Assembly: GCF_900566085.1 (NCBI RefSeq)
Contig: NZ_UPHT01000161.1
Coordinates: 1 to 41,401, forward strand
Direction: 5' to 3'
From: Mycobacterium attenuatum
Lineage (GTDB): Bacteria; Actinomycetota; Actinomycetes; Mycobacteriales; Mycobacteriaceae
Length of the DNA stretch: 41,401 nt
Shown here: in pieces, positions 23,918 through 32,137 of the stretch
Position numbering within the stretch: the first letter of the stretch is position 1
Layout of the letters: every line of letters begins with the position of its first letter
Made by a program: the position numbers and the translations under genes
Notes under the pieces: generated by a model
Database searches by the model: none
What the model was told of the DNA's origin: nothing
The model's input: only the letters and a program-made list of their open reading frames with translations

Positions 23918-24958
23918 TCAATGCGAGACGACCTCGCCACTTTCCTGTTCGCGTTTGATTTCCAACGCGATGTCGATCAGCTGGTCTTCCTGGCCTCCGA
24001 TCAGCTTGCGCTGACCAGCCCGGTACAGCAGCACCGACGCCGGCACGCCGTAGCGCTCCGACTGGCGAACGGCGTGCTTGAGGAAGCTGGAGTAAACCCC
24101 TGAGTACCCCATGATCAGCGCATTGCGGTCCAGCAGGCATTCGGCGGGCATGGCCGGGCGCACCACGTCCTCGGCGGCGTCGGCGATGTCGAAGAAGTCG
24201 ATGCCGGTCTTGACGCCGATCTTGTCGAACACCCCGATCAACGCCTCGACCGGAGCGTTGCCGGCCCCGGCACCGAAGCGCCGCACGCTGCCGTCGATCT
24301 GCTTGGCGCCGGCACGCACGGCCTCCACCGAGTTGGCAACGCCCAGGCCGAGGTTCTCGTGTCCATGAAAACCGACTTGGGCATCCTCTCCGAGTTCGGC
24401 GACCAGCGCCGACACCCGGTCGGCCACCCCGTCGAGCACCAGGGCGCCGGCGGAGTCGACGACGTAGACGCACTGGCAACCGGCGTCGGCCATGACGCGG
24501 GCCTGCGCGGCCAGTTTCTCCGGCGGAATGGTATGGGCCATCATCAAAAAGCCGACGGTCTCCAGACCTAATTCACGAGCCAGCCCGAAATGCTGGATGG
24601 AGACATCGGCTTCGGTGCAGTGGGTGGCGATCCGGCAGATCGACCCGCCATTGTCCTGGGCCTCTTTGATGTCGTCTTTGGTGCCCACACCGGGCAACAT
24701 CAAGAAGGCGATCCTGGCCTCTTTGGCCGTCTCCGCGGCCAGCTTGATCAGTTCCTGCTCGGGGGTCTTGGAAAAGCCGTAGTTGAACGAGGATCCACCC
24801 AACCCGTCACCGTGGGTCACCTCGATCACCGGCACGCCCGCCGCATCAAGGGCCGCCACGATGGCGCCGACCTCTTCTTTGGTGAATTGGTGGCGCTTGT
24901 GGTGCGACCCGTCGCGCAACGACGTATCCGTGATGCGGACGTCCCAGATGCTGGTCAT
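23918..24958 (-). CDS. hsaF: 4-hydroxy-2-oxovalerate-type aldolase HsaF
   Basis: A 346-residue HMGL-like TIM-barrel aldolase matching HsaF (Rv3534c). It cleaves the 4-hydroxy-2-oxo acid derived from steroid rings to pyruvate and propionaldehyde. The metal and catalytic residues seen in DmpG-type enzymes are present: TDTSLRDGSHH (Arg15, Asp16 and His20 region) and GFHGHENLG (His198, His200). HsaF works as a channelling complex with HsaG. Its ATG overlaps the hsaG stop (ATGA). Confidence 0.96.
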   Translation of the reverse strand: MTSIWDVRITDTSLRDGSHHKRHQFTKEEVGAIVAALDAAGVPVIEVTHGDGLGGSSFNYGFSKTPEQELIKLAAETAKEARIAFLMLPGVGTKDDIKEAQDNGGSICRIATHCTEADVSIQHFGLARELGLETVGFLMMAHTIPPEKLAAQARVMADAGCQCVYVVDSAGALVLDGVADRVSALVAELGEDAQVGFHGHENLGLGVANSVEAVRAGAKQIDGSVRRFGAGAGNAPVEALIGVFDKIGVKTGIDFFDIADAAEDVVRPAMPAECLLDRNALIMGYSGVYSSFLKHAVRQSERYGVPASVLLYRAGQRKLIGGQEDQLIDIALEIKREQESGEVVSH

Positions 24959-25893
24959 CGCGTGCCTCCCGTTGCCGACACCGTCACATCTTTGCTTTTG
25001 CGAGCGATCTCCTCGCCCACCTTGGTAGCCGCTGCCGTCATGATGTCGAGATTGCCCGCATACGGCGGCAGATAGTCCCCGGCGCCCTCCACCTCAACGA
25101 ACGTGGTGACCACGGCCTGGCCGCCCGAGTTGATCGACGGCTCATCGAACTGCGGCTCGTTGAGCAACCGGTAGCCCGGCACATACGTCTGCACCTCAGC
25201 CACCACGTCGCGGATGGACTTCGCGATCGCGTCGCGGTCGGCGTCTTCGGGGATCGCGCAGAAGATGGTGTCGCGCATGATCATGGGCGGATCGGCCGGG
25301 TTCAGGATGATGATCGCCTTGCCGCGCGCGGCCCCGCCAATCGTCTGCACACCCCGCGACGTGGTCTTGGTGAACTCGTCGATGTTGGCCCGGGTGCCCG
25401 GTCCGGCCGACACCGAAGCCACCGACGCCACAATTTCGGCATACGGCACCCCTCCTTTTTCAACCAACGCACGGCTCACGGCGTACACGATCGGAATGGT
25501 CGCCTGCCCCCCGCAGGTGATCATGTTGACGTTCGGGGCGTCCAGGTGTGCGCGCAGGTTGGCCGGTGGGATCACCGCTGGGCCCACCGCTGCCGGCGTC
25601 AGGTCGATGGCACGGATTCCGGCCTCGGCGTACTTCGGTGCGGCGGCCTTGTGCACGTAGGCGCTGGTGGCCTCGAACACCAGGTCCGGCTTCTCGGACT
25701 GCGACAGCAGCCAGTCGACGCCCTCGTGGGTGGTCTCCAGCCCTAGCTTGCGGGCGCGGGCCAGGCCCTCGCTCTCCGGGTCGATGCCCACCATCCAGCG
25801 CGGTTCCAGCCATTCCGACCGCAGTAGTTTGTAGAGCAAGTCGGTGCTGATGTTTCCCGACCCGACGATCGCGACACTTGCTTTGGACGGCAT
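24955..25893 (-). CDS. hsaG: Acylating propionaldehyde dehydrogenase HsaG
   Basis: About 312 residues, matching HsaG (Rv3535c). The NAD-binding GSGNIS lies at residues 11-16, and the catalytic cysteine Cys127 is in MITCGGQATIP. It converts the aldehyde released by HsaF to propionyl-CoA using NAD and CoA. ATG 25893 fits the family start; an upstream in-frame ATG at 25905 exists. The C-terminus is coupled to hsaF by a 4-nt overlap, but the gap to hsaE is enlarged by a tandem repeat. Confidence 0.95.
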   Translation of the reverse strand: MPSKASVAIVGSGNISTDLLYKLLRSEWLEPRWMVGIDPESEGLARARKLGLETTHEGVDWLLSQSEKPDLVFEATSAYVHKAAAPKYAEAGIRAIDLTPAAVGPAVIPPANLRAHLDAPNVNMITCGGQATIPIVYAVSRALVEKGGVPYAEIVASVASVSAGPGTRANIDEFTKTTSRGVQTIGGAARGKAIIILNPADPPMIMRDTIFCAIPEDADRDAIAKSIRDVVAEVQTYVPGYRLLNEPQFDEPSINSGGQAVVTTFVEVEGAGDYLPPYAGNLDIMTAAATKVGEEIARKSKDVTVSATGGTR

Positions 25894-25909
25894 GCTGCTC
25901 CTCATCCTA

Positions 25910-26070
25910 TGTTCGCGACCCGCTGCGCCCGGCCCTGCCGCGCTTGCGATCGCTCCTAACCCTTTGTTCGCGACCCGCTGCGCCCGGCCCTGCCGCGCTT
26001 GCGATCGCTCCTAACCCTTTGTTCGCGACCCGCTGCGCCCGGCCCTGCCGCGCTTGCGATCGCTCCTAAC
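25910..26070. repeat. 55-bp tandem repeat (about 2.9 copies) between hsaE and hsaG
   Basis: Copies begin at 25910, 25965 and 26020 and are almost identical. The unit contains GCGACCCGC, GCGCCCGGC and CGCGCTTGCGATC. The last copy ends at the hsaE stop codon. It shares its core with the 57-bp repeat in fadE28 (35822-36043), so both belong to one family of mycobacterial variable-number tandem repeats. Confidence 0.95.
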
Positions 26071-26855
26071 TATTCGAACGTCAATCGCACCGATCCCAGG
26101 CCGGCGAAGTCAGCGACGAACTCGTCGCCGGCGCGCGCGTCCACCGCGAACGTGCACGATCCCGGCAACACGATGTCACCTTTGCGCAGCCGCACCCCAA
26201 AGCTGTCCACCTTGCGGGCCAACCAGGCCACCGCGGTCACCGGGTTGCCCAGCACAGCGTCGCTGCGGCCTTCGGCGGCCACCTCACCGTTGCGCGTCAA
26301 CACCGCATCGATCGCCTTGACGTCGATATCGGCCGGCGACACCCGCGCCGCGCCCAGCACAAACCCCGCCGCCGAAGCGTTGTCGGCAATGGTGTCGCAA
26401 ATCTTGATCTGCCAATCTTTGATCCTGGTGTCGATCAGCTCGATGGATGGGACCAGTGCCCCGGTCGCCGCCAGCACGTCATCCTCGGTGCAGCCCGCGC
26501 CGGGCAGATCACCGGCCAGGATAAAGCCGACCTCGACCTCCACCCGCGGGTACAGATAGTTCGCCGCCTTGACCCGGGTGTCTTCGAACACCTGCATGTC
26601 GTCGAGCAGATGCCCGTAGTCCGGCTCGTTGACGCCCATCATCTGCTGCATGACCGGTGACGACAAGCCGACCTTGTGGCCCACCACCCGGGCGCCCTCG
26701 GCAACCCGCTGCCGGATGTTGACCAGCTGGATCTCGTAGGCGTCGACGACGTCGATCTCCGGGTGGGAGGTGGTCAGCGGAGCGATCGGCTCACGGCTGC
26801 GCTCGGCTTGCGCCAAGTCGGCGGCCAGCTCGTCGCGGGTCGCAACAGTGAGCAT
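26070..26855 (-). CDS. hsaE: 2-hydroxypentadienoate-type hydratase HsaE
   Basis: 261 residues, the length of HsaE (Rv3536c), in the fumarylacetoacetase-like hydratase fold. Family blocks VGHKVGLSSPVMQQMMGVNE, PRVEVEVGFILAGDLPG and the late SVRLTFE end are present. It hydrates the 2-hydroxydienoate released from steroid rings, producing the substrate of HsaF. It is the first gene of hsaE-hsaG-hsaF and diverges from kstD, with the KstR operator 68 bp upstream of its start. Confidence 0.95.
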   Translation of the reverse strand: MLTVATRDELAADLAQAERSREPIAPLTTSHPEIDVVDAYEIQLVNIRQRVAEGARVVGHKVGLSSPVMQQMMGVNEPDYGHLLDDMQVFEDTRVKAANYLYPRVEVEVGFILAGDLPGAGCTEDDVLAATGALVPSIELIDTRIKDWQIKICDTIADNASAAGFVLGAARVSPADIDVKAIDAVLTRNGEVAAEGRSDAVLGNPVTAVAWLARKVDSFGVRLRKGDIVLPGSCTFAVDARAGDEFVADFAGLGSVRLTFE

Positions 26856-26922
26856 TACCGAAGTCCCCTCGTCTCGCCGACCTCCTGGTGACCGGGCCAG
26901 TAGCGCCCGACCCGGGCAATTC

Positions 26923-26936
26923 TATAACGTGTTCTA
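26923..26936. promoter_or_regulatory. KstR operator between hsaE and kstD
   Basis: TATAACGTGTTCTA matches TNNAACNNGTTNNA. Only one base separates it from the kstD ATG at 26938. A bound repressor would cover the kstD start, implying a very short or absent leader on that transcript. Confidence 0.9.
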
Positions 26937-26937
26937 C

Positions 26938-28620
26938 ATGACAGCACAGGACTACGACGTCGTCGTGGTCGGGAGCGGTGGCGCCGGCATGGTGGCAGCG
27001 CTGACCGCCGCGCACCGTGGCCTCTCGACAGTAGTCATCGAGAAGGCTGCGCACTACGGCGGGTCGACAGCGCGTTCGGGTGGGGGCGTCTGGATTCCCA
27101 ACAATGAGGTGCTCAGGCGCGCCGGCGTTCGCGATACTCCCGACGCGGCCCGCACCTACCTGCACGGCATCATCGGCGATATCGTCGGGCCGGAGCGCAT
27201 CGACGCCTACCTCGAGCACGGGCCCCAGATGCTGTCGTTCGTGCTGAAGCACACGCCATTGAAAATGTGCTGGGTGCCAGGCTATTCCGATTACTACCCC
27301 GAGGCACCCGGCGGCCTCCGAAGCGGCCGTTCGATCGAGCCGAAGCCGTTCAATGCCCGCAAGCTAGGTCCCGACGAAGCCACGTTGGAGCCTGCCTACG
27401 GCAAGGTGCCGCTGAATGTGGTTGTCATGCAACAGGATTACGTACGCCTGAACCAGCTCAAGCGCCATCCCCGGGGTGTGCTGCGAAGCATACGGGTCGG
27501 CGCGCGTACCACCTGGGCCAAGGCCACCGGCAAAAATCTCGTCGGCATGGGCCGCGCCCTGATCGGACCGCTGCGGATCGGTCTGCAGCGGTCCGGCGTT
27601 TCGGTAATGCTCAACACCGCGCTCACCGACCTGTACGTCGAGGACGGTACGGTGCGCGGAGTTTATGTGCGCGACAGCGGCGCATCCGAATCCGCGGAGC
27701 CACGGTTGATCCGGGCTCGCCGCGGAGTGATTCTGGCCTGCGGCGGCTTCGAGCACAACGAGCAGATGCGGGTGAAGTACCAGCGCGCGCCCATCACCAC
27801 GGAGTGGACGGTGGGCGCCAAGGCCAACACCGGTGACGGTATCGTTGCTGGCGAAAAGCTCGGTGCCGCACTGGATCTGATGGACGACGCGTGGTGGGGC
27901 CCGACGGTGCCGCTGGTGGGTAAGCCATGGTTCGCGTTATCAGAGCGCAACTCGCCGGGTTCCATCATCGTCAACATGTCCGGCAACCGGTTCATGAACG
28001 AATCAATGCCCTATGTCGAGGCCTGCCACCACATGTACGGCGGCGAGTACGGCCAGGGCCCCGGCCCGGGCGAGAATATTCCCGCCTGGCTGGTGTTCGA
28101 CCAGCAATACCGGGACCGTTATATTTTCGCCGGATTACAACCGGGCCAACGCATTCCGCGCAGGTGGTTGGATTCGGGCGTGATCATCCAGGCCGACACG
28201 CTCGAGGAGCTCGCCACCAAGACCGGTCTGCCCGTTGACCAATTCATCGCTACGGTACAGCGTTTCAACGGATTTGCCCGGTCGGGTGTCGATAAGGACT
28301 ACCACCGCGGCGAAAGCGCTTACGACCGCTACTACGGCGACCCGACCAACAAGCCCAATCCGAACCTAGGCGAGATCCGGCACGCGCCCTACTACGCCGC
28401 GAAGTTGGTTCCCGGCGACCTGGGGACCAAGGGCGGCATCCGCACCGACGTCCACGGCCGCGCGCTGCGCGACGACGGCAGCACTATCGAAGGTCTTTAT
28501 GCCGCAGGCAATGTCAGCGCGCCGGTGATGGGGCATACCTACCCGGGTCCGGGCGGCACTATCGGGCCGGCGATGACGTTCGGCTATTTGGCCGCCCTGC
28601 ATCTCGCGGGAGCGCGCTAG
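26938..28620 (+). CDS. kstD: 3-ketosteroid delta1-dehydrogenase KstD
   Basis: A 560-residue FAD flavoprotein closely matching KstD (Rv3537). The N-terminal dinucleotide fold is VVVVGSGGAGMVAALTAAHR (Gly12, 14, 15 and 17). Characteristic blocks follow: STARSGGGVWIPNN, VMQQDYVRLNQLKRHPRGVL, and the C-terminal MGHTYPGPGGTIGPAMTFG, which holds the Tyr and Gly of the active site. It introduces the 1(2) double bond in 3-ketosteroids and with KshA drives ring-B cleavage. The frame is open upstream to 26770, but homology and the KstR site point to ATG 26938. Confidence 0.96.
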   Translation: MTAQDYDVVVVGSGGAGMVAALTAAHRGLSTVVIEKAAHYGGSTARSGGGVWIPNNEVLRRAGVRDTPDAARTYLHGIIGDIVGPERIDAYLEHGPQMLSFVLKHTPLKMCWVPGYSDYYPEAPGGLRSGRSIEPKPFNARKLGPDEATLEPAYGKVPLNVVVMQQDYVRLNQLKRHPRGVLRSIRVGARTTWAKATGKNLVGMGRALIGPLRIGLQRSGVSVMLNTALTDLYVEDGTVRGVYVRDSGASESAEPRLIRARRGVILACGGFEHNEQMRVKYQRAPITTEWTVGAKANTGDGIVAGEKLGAALDLMDDAWWGPTVPLVGKPWFALSERNSPGSIIVNMSGNRFMNESMPYVEACHHMYGGEYGQGPGPGENIPAWLVFDQQYRDRYIFAGLQPGQRIPRRWLDSGVIIQADTLEELATKTGLPVDQFIATVQRFNGFARSGVDKDYHRGESAYDRYYGDPTNKPNPNLGEIRHAPYYAAKLVPGDLGTKGGIRTDVHGRALRDDGSTIEGLYAAGNVSAPVMGHTYPGPGGTIGPAMTFGYLAALHLAGAR

Positions 28621-28621
28621 C

Positions 28622-29482
28622 ATGCCGATCGACGTCGAAACCGCGCTGAACGCCGAATTGAAGCCGGTCGAGTTTTCTTGGGCCAGTAGCGATATCCAGC
28701 TTTACCAATTGGCGCTCGGAGCCGGATCGGATCCGCTGGATCCACGGGAGCTGCGCTACCTGATCGACGACACACCGCAGGTGCTGCCGACTTTCGCCAC
28801 CGTGGCCGCCACCTTCCACGCCACCAAACCGCCAACCGTCCGGTTCCCCGGCATCGACGTCGAATTGAGCAAGGTGCTGCATGCCAGCGAGCGGGTGGAA
28901 GTGCCTGCGCCGCTGCCACCGTCGGGCTCGGCACGAGCGGTCACCCGCTTCACTGATATCTGGGACAAGGGCAAGGCCGCGGTGATCTGGAGCGAGACCA
29001 GGGTGACCACGCCCGACGGCGAATTGCTCTGGACGCAGAAACGTTCTATCTACGCACGCGGCGAAGGCGGATTCGGCGGTGAGCGGGGGCCGTCGACGTC
29101 GGACGCCCCGCCGGACCGACCTCCCGATACCGTGGTAGCAATGCCGGTGCTGCCGCAGCAGGCGCTGCTCTACCGGCTCTGCGGTGATCGCAATCCGCTG
29201 CACTCCGACCCCGAATTCGCTTCTGCCGCGGGATTTCCTGCGCCGATCCTGCATGGGCTGTGCACCTACGGTATGACCTGCAAGGCCATCACCGACGCGC
29301 TGCTCGATGCGGACGCCGGGGCGGTAGCCGCCTATGGTGCCCGCTTCGCGGGTGTGGCGTTTCCCGGCGAGACGCTGCAGGTCAACATGTGGCAGGACCA
29401 GGGGCGCATCGTGGCCGCCGTTGTCGCGCCGTCGCGCGACAACGCTATTGTGCTCAGCGGCGTCGAGCTGGTCTCCGCCTAG
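28622..29482 (+). CDS. hsd4B: MaoC-like enoyl-CoA hydratase (Rv3538-like)
   Basis: A 286-residue double-hotdog protein, the same length as Rv3538. The C-terminal hydratase 2 motif YRLCGDRNPLHSDPEFA carries the catalytic Asp and His, followed by FPAPILHGLCTYG. The N-terminal hotdog is the degenerate half. It should hydrate a steroid side-chain enoyl-CoA in beta-oxidation; older names include hsd4B, although no dehydrogenase domain is present here. It begins one base after the kstD stop, so it is under the same KstR operator. Confidence 0.9.
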   Translation: MPIDVETALNAELKPVEFSWASSDIQLYQLALGAGSDPLDPRELRYLIDDTPQVLPTFATVAATFHATKPPTVRFPGIDVELSKVLHASERVEVPAPLPPSGSARAVTRFTDIWDKGKAAVIWSETRVTTPDGELLWTQKRSIYARGEGGFGGERGPSTSDAPPDRPPDTVVAMPVLPQQALLYRLCGDRNPLHSDPEFASAAGFPAPILHGLCTYGMTCKAITDALLDADAGAVAAYGARFAGVAFPGETLQVNMWQDQGRIVAAVVAPSRDNAIVLSGVELVSA

Positions 29483-29501
29483 CTTCGCACGCCGGCCCGC
29501 T

Positions 29502-29554
29502 GCGTGACTGCAACGTCACGTTCGACCCCGCGGGTGACTGCAGCGTCACACTCG
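29502..29554. repeat. Two palindromic repeats, GTGACTGCARCGTCAC type
   Basis: GCGTGACTGCAACGTCACG (from 29502) and GGGTGACTGCAGCGTCACA (from 29532) are near-identical, with GTGAC/GTCAC arms. They lie between the convergent hsd4B and DUF559 genes and overlap the latter's stop. Related copies lie on the other side of the DUF559 gene. Confidence 0.8.
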
Positions 29555-30385
29555 ACGCGCGCGGGCGCTACGAACGCGCCGAAGAATATCGGCGGGCCGA
29601 TCACCCGCGACCACCCTGACCAAGATCCAGCCGCGCCGCTCGACCAACTCCAATCTGCGAACATCCCAGGTGTACTGCCTGCGGTCATTGCGATGTTGCT
29701 CGCCGTCGTATTCGACCGCGACTTTGATGTCCTCCCAACCCATATCGAGGTACGCAATGGCATCGTCAAACGCATCGAGCACCGGAATTTGCGTTTGCGG
29801 CCGCGGTAAACCCCCCTGCACCAACACCAATCGCAGCCACGTTTCCTTAGGCGATTGCGCGCCCGCATCGAGGAGGTCGAGCGCGACACGAGCACGCTCC
29901 AGCCCACGACGCCCGCGATATCGAGCCGCGAGCAACTCGACGTCGGCCAGCTTGAACTCAGTCGCACGGGCAAGGGAATCGAGGGCCGCCACCGCAGTCG
30001 TCATCGGGTGCCAGCACGCAAGGTCAAGGGCTGTGCGAGCAGGCGTGGTGACGGGGACGCCATCGATCAGTTCGATCTCGTCCGCTTCTAGCCGGTCGCC
30101 CCAGATCTGCAGGCCCCGCAGCGGGTGCCGGTTGTCATGAATGATGTCGACGGGCCGGTCCTCGTCCACCCATCTACTGCCATGCAACGCTGCGGCGGCG
30201 AAACCAGCGACGACCCCACGGCGTCTAGACCAAAGCCACGCCGCGCGGGCTCGAAGCGCATGCGTTAATTCGGTACCTTCACTGACGTAGACATCGCGAA
30301 ACACCCGCGTATAGCGACGCCGCAACTCGCTATGCGATGCGATGCCGGCGGCCACTGCCTCACTGCCAATAAAGGGTTCCCCCAT
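29546..30385 (-). CDS. AbiEi-like/DUF559 protein (PD-(D/E)xK nuclease-like C-terminus)
   Basis: 279 residues. The N-terminal part (SEAVAAGIASHSELRRRYTR, VFRDVYVSEG) resembles the winged-helix region of AbiEi-type antitoxins. A middle alpha/beta part contains VPVTTPARTALDLACWHP. The C-terminal block VAVEYDGEQHRNDRRQYTWD, followed by RGWILVRVVAGD, is the DUF559/Vsr-like nuclease signature (E-Y-D-G-x-x-H). Such genes are frequent in mycobacteria and poorly characterised; defence or toxin-antitoxin roles are guesses. It interrupts the sterol locus between hsd4B and the PE hydrolase, and repeats flank it on both sides. Start: ATG 30385. Confidence 0.8.
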   Translation of the reverse strand: MGEPFIGSEAVAAGIASHSELRRRYTRVFRDVYVSEGTELTHALRARAAWLWSRRRGVVAGFAAAALHGSRWVDEDRPVDIIHDNRHPLRGLQIWGDRLEADEIELIDGVPVTTPARTALDLACWHPMTTAVAALDSLARATEFKLADVELLAARYRGRRGLERARVALDLLDAGAQSPKETWLRLVLVQGGLPRPQTQIPVLDAFDDAIAYLDMGWEDIKVAVEYDGEQHRNDRRQYTWDVRRLELVERRGWILVRVVAGDRPADILRRVRSARARRV

Positions 30386-30430
30386 GGGCGTGGAGTTTGC
30401 CAGCGGCCACCGACACCGCCGCCCAGCACC

Positions 30431-30548
30431 ACCCACACCACCGCCAGCGTCACGCTGTACGCGCCGGCTAGCGCCACCCACACCACCGCCAGCGTGACGC
30501 TGCAGTCGCATTCGGCCTCAGGCGTGACTGCAGCGTCACGCTCGGCGC
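30431..30548. repeat. Direct and inverted repeats upstream of the DUF559 gene
   Basis: A segment beginning ACCCACACCACCGCCAGCGT occurs at 30431 and again 45 bp later at 30476. Copies of the GTGACTGCAGCGTCAC element follow, one inverted (about 30491-30510) and one direct (about 30521-30548). They match the pair at 29502-29554. Confidence 0.75.
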
Positions 30549-30647
30549 TACGGCAGGGGCATCAAACTGGCCATCGACGCGAGAGAACCTCGATACCATT
30601 TCCTAGCTGTCCTGACGTTGTCGGGCCACCGGGGATTGGAGCGGCCG

Positions 30648-32108
30648 ATGTCGTCGTATGTGATCGCAGCACCCGAGATTGTTGCCGTAGCGTCAGGAGA
30701 CTTGGCCGGGATCGGCGAGGCGATCAAGGGGGCCGCCGCGGCGGCCGCACCCTCGACGACGGGAATTGTCGCGGCGGCCGGCGATGAGGTGTCCACGGCT
30801 ATCGCGGGCCTTTTCGGCGGCTACGCCCAAGAGTTTCAGCAGCTGACCGTCCAAACGTCGCGGTTCCACGCCGAGTTCGTGCGTGCATTGGCTGCGGCCG
30901 GGGCCGCCTACGCGGCCGCCGAGGCCGCGAACATCTCGCCGCTGCGGGCGCTGTTGCAAACCGCCGAGCGCCTGGGGATTTTCGCACCCGTTGAGCGGCT
31001 GATCGGACGTCCGCTGTTCGGTAACAGCCTCGGGGCCAGCAGCACCAGCGGGGCCGTCGGCGCAATGCAGCCCAGCACGTTGCTCAGCACGGGCACCAAC
31101 GAGGCGGGCCTGTCCGGCGCGGTGAACTTCGCCGCCACCCAAGCCCTCGCCGGCTCGGCCACGAACGGGGTGACCGGGGTCAAGTCGGGGTTCTCCTTCC
31201 TGCAGATTCCGATCGGCCCGTCCTCCTTCCTGGGCATTACGATTCCTCAGTTCAACTACCCCGCCCCGGCACACTGGTACTTCCCCACCCAGGCCGACGG
31301 TTCGGTGAACGCCACCGGCACCATCTATCTGCAGCACGGCTTCGGGGCAATAGGCTGGTTCTACGAACCGCTGGCCGTCCAGTTGGCACAGCAGACCAAC
31401 AGCGTTGTGGTGGTGCCCACCGTGCCGTCAATTCCGTTGCCATTCGGCCTGTGGATAGGCAGCCCGCAGATGCAGCAAGGTGTGGCCTCGTTGTTCCTCG
31501 GCAGCCAGACGGCGCTGAACATCAGTGCGAACCAGGCCGGTTACCTGGGCACGCTGCCGCAGGATTTCATCCTGTCTGGGCACTCCGCCGGCGGCGGGCT
31601 CGCCACGATCGCCGGCGGCGATTACCTCGCCAACCTCGGGACGGCCACCAACGACCTCAAGGGCGTGGTGATGTTCGACGGGGTCGCCAACAATGCCGCA
31701 GCTTTTGGGGCCGCGGTAGCCAACCTGCAGTCGGCCAGCGTCCCCGTCTATGTGGTGGCCGCGCCGCCCCAACCGTGGAACGCCTTCGGTGGCACCACCA
31801 ATCAGCTGGTCAGTCTGTATCCGGGGCAGTTCGTCGGGGTCGAGCTGGTCAACGGCTCGCATGTCGACTCGATGCTAGGCCGAAACCCCATCACCGACTT
31901 CATCCTGCAAGTAGTGACCGGGTTCTCCCCGCCCGGAAACACCGCGGCCGTGTACACCCTGACCTCGGGCTGGATCAATGACATCTGGACGGGGGCAACC
32001 CCGACCAGCCCGGTGTACGGGATTTACGGACCCACCGGCGGCTACGTGGCTCCCGGGGGCCAGGCGATCATCATGGGCCAAGCCGCCGGCATTGTTCTGC
32101 CGGCCTAA
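30648..32108 (+). CDS. PE-domain protein with C-terminal alpha/beta hydrolase
   Basis: 486 residues. Residues 1-95 are a PE domain (MSSYVIAAPEIVAVASGDLA, SRFHAEFVRALAAAGAAYAA). After a linker, residues 205-480 form an alpha/beta hydrolase: an HGFG oxyanion-type loop (230-233), the nucleophile elbow GHSAGG with Ser313, an acid candidate Asp344, and His405 in NGSHVD. It should be exported by ESX-5 and act as a cell-surface or secreted esterase or lipase, by analogy with LipY. It occupies the place of Rv3539 (annotated PPE63 in M. tuberculosis). ATG 30648 follows a GGAG ribosome-binding site. Confidence 0.85.
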   Translation: MSSYVIAAPEIVAVASGDLAGIGEAIKGAAAAAAPSTTGIVAAAGDEVSTAIAGLFGGYAQEFQQLTVQTSRFHAEFVRALAAAGAAYAAAEAANISPLRALLQTAERLGIFAPVERLIGRPLFGNSLGASSTSGAVGAMQPSTLLSTGTNEAGLSGAVNFAATQALAGSATNGVTGVKSGFSFLQIPIGPSSFLGITIPQFNYPAPAHWYFPTQADGSVNATGTIYLQHGFGAIGWFYEPLAVQLAQQTNSVVVVPTVPSIPLPFGLWIGSPQMQQGVASLFLGSQTALNISANQAGYLGTLPQDFILSGHSAGGGLATIAGGDYLANLGTATNDLKGVVMFDGVANNAAAFGAAVANLQSASVPVYVVAAPPQPWNAFGGTTNQLVSLYPGQFVGVELVNGSHVDSMLGRNPITDFILQVVTGFSPPGNTAAVYTLTSGWINDIWTGATPTSPVYGIYGPTGGYVAPGGQAIIMGQAAGIVLPA

Positions 32109-32137
32109 TCGACTGCGGCGCAAGCCGTTTTAGGCGC

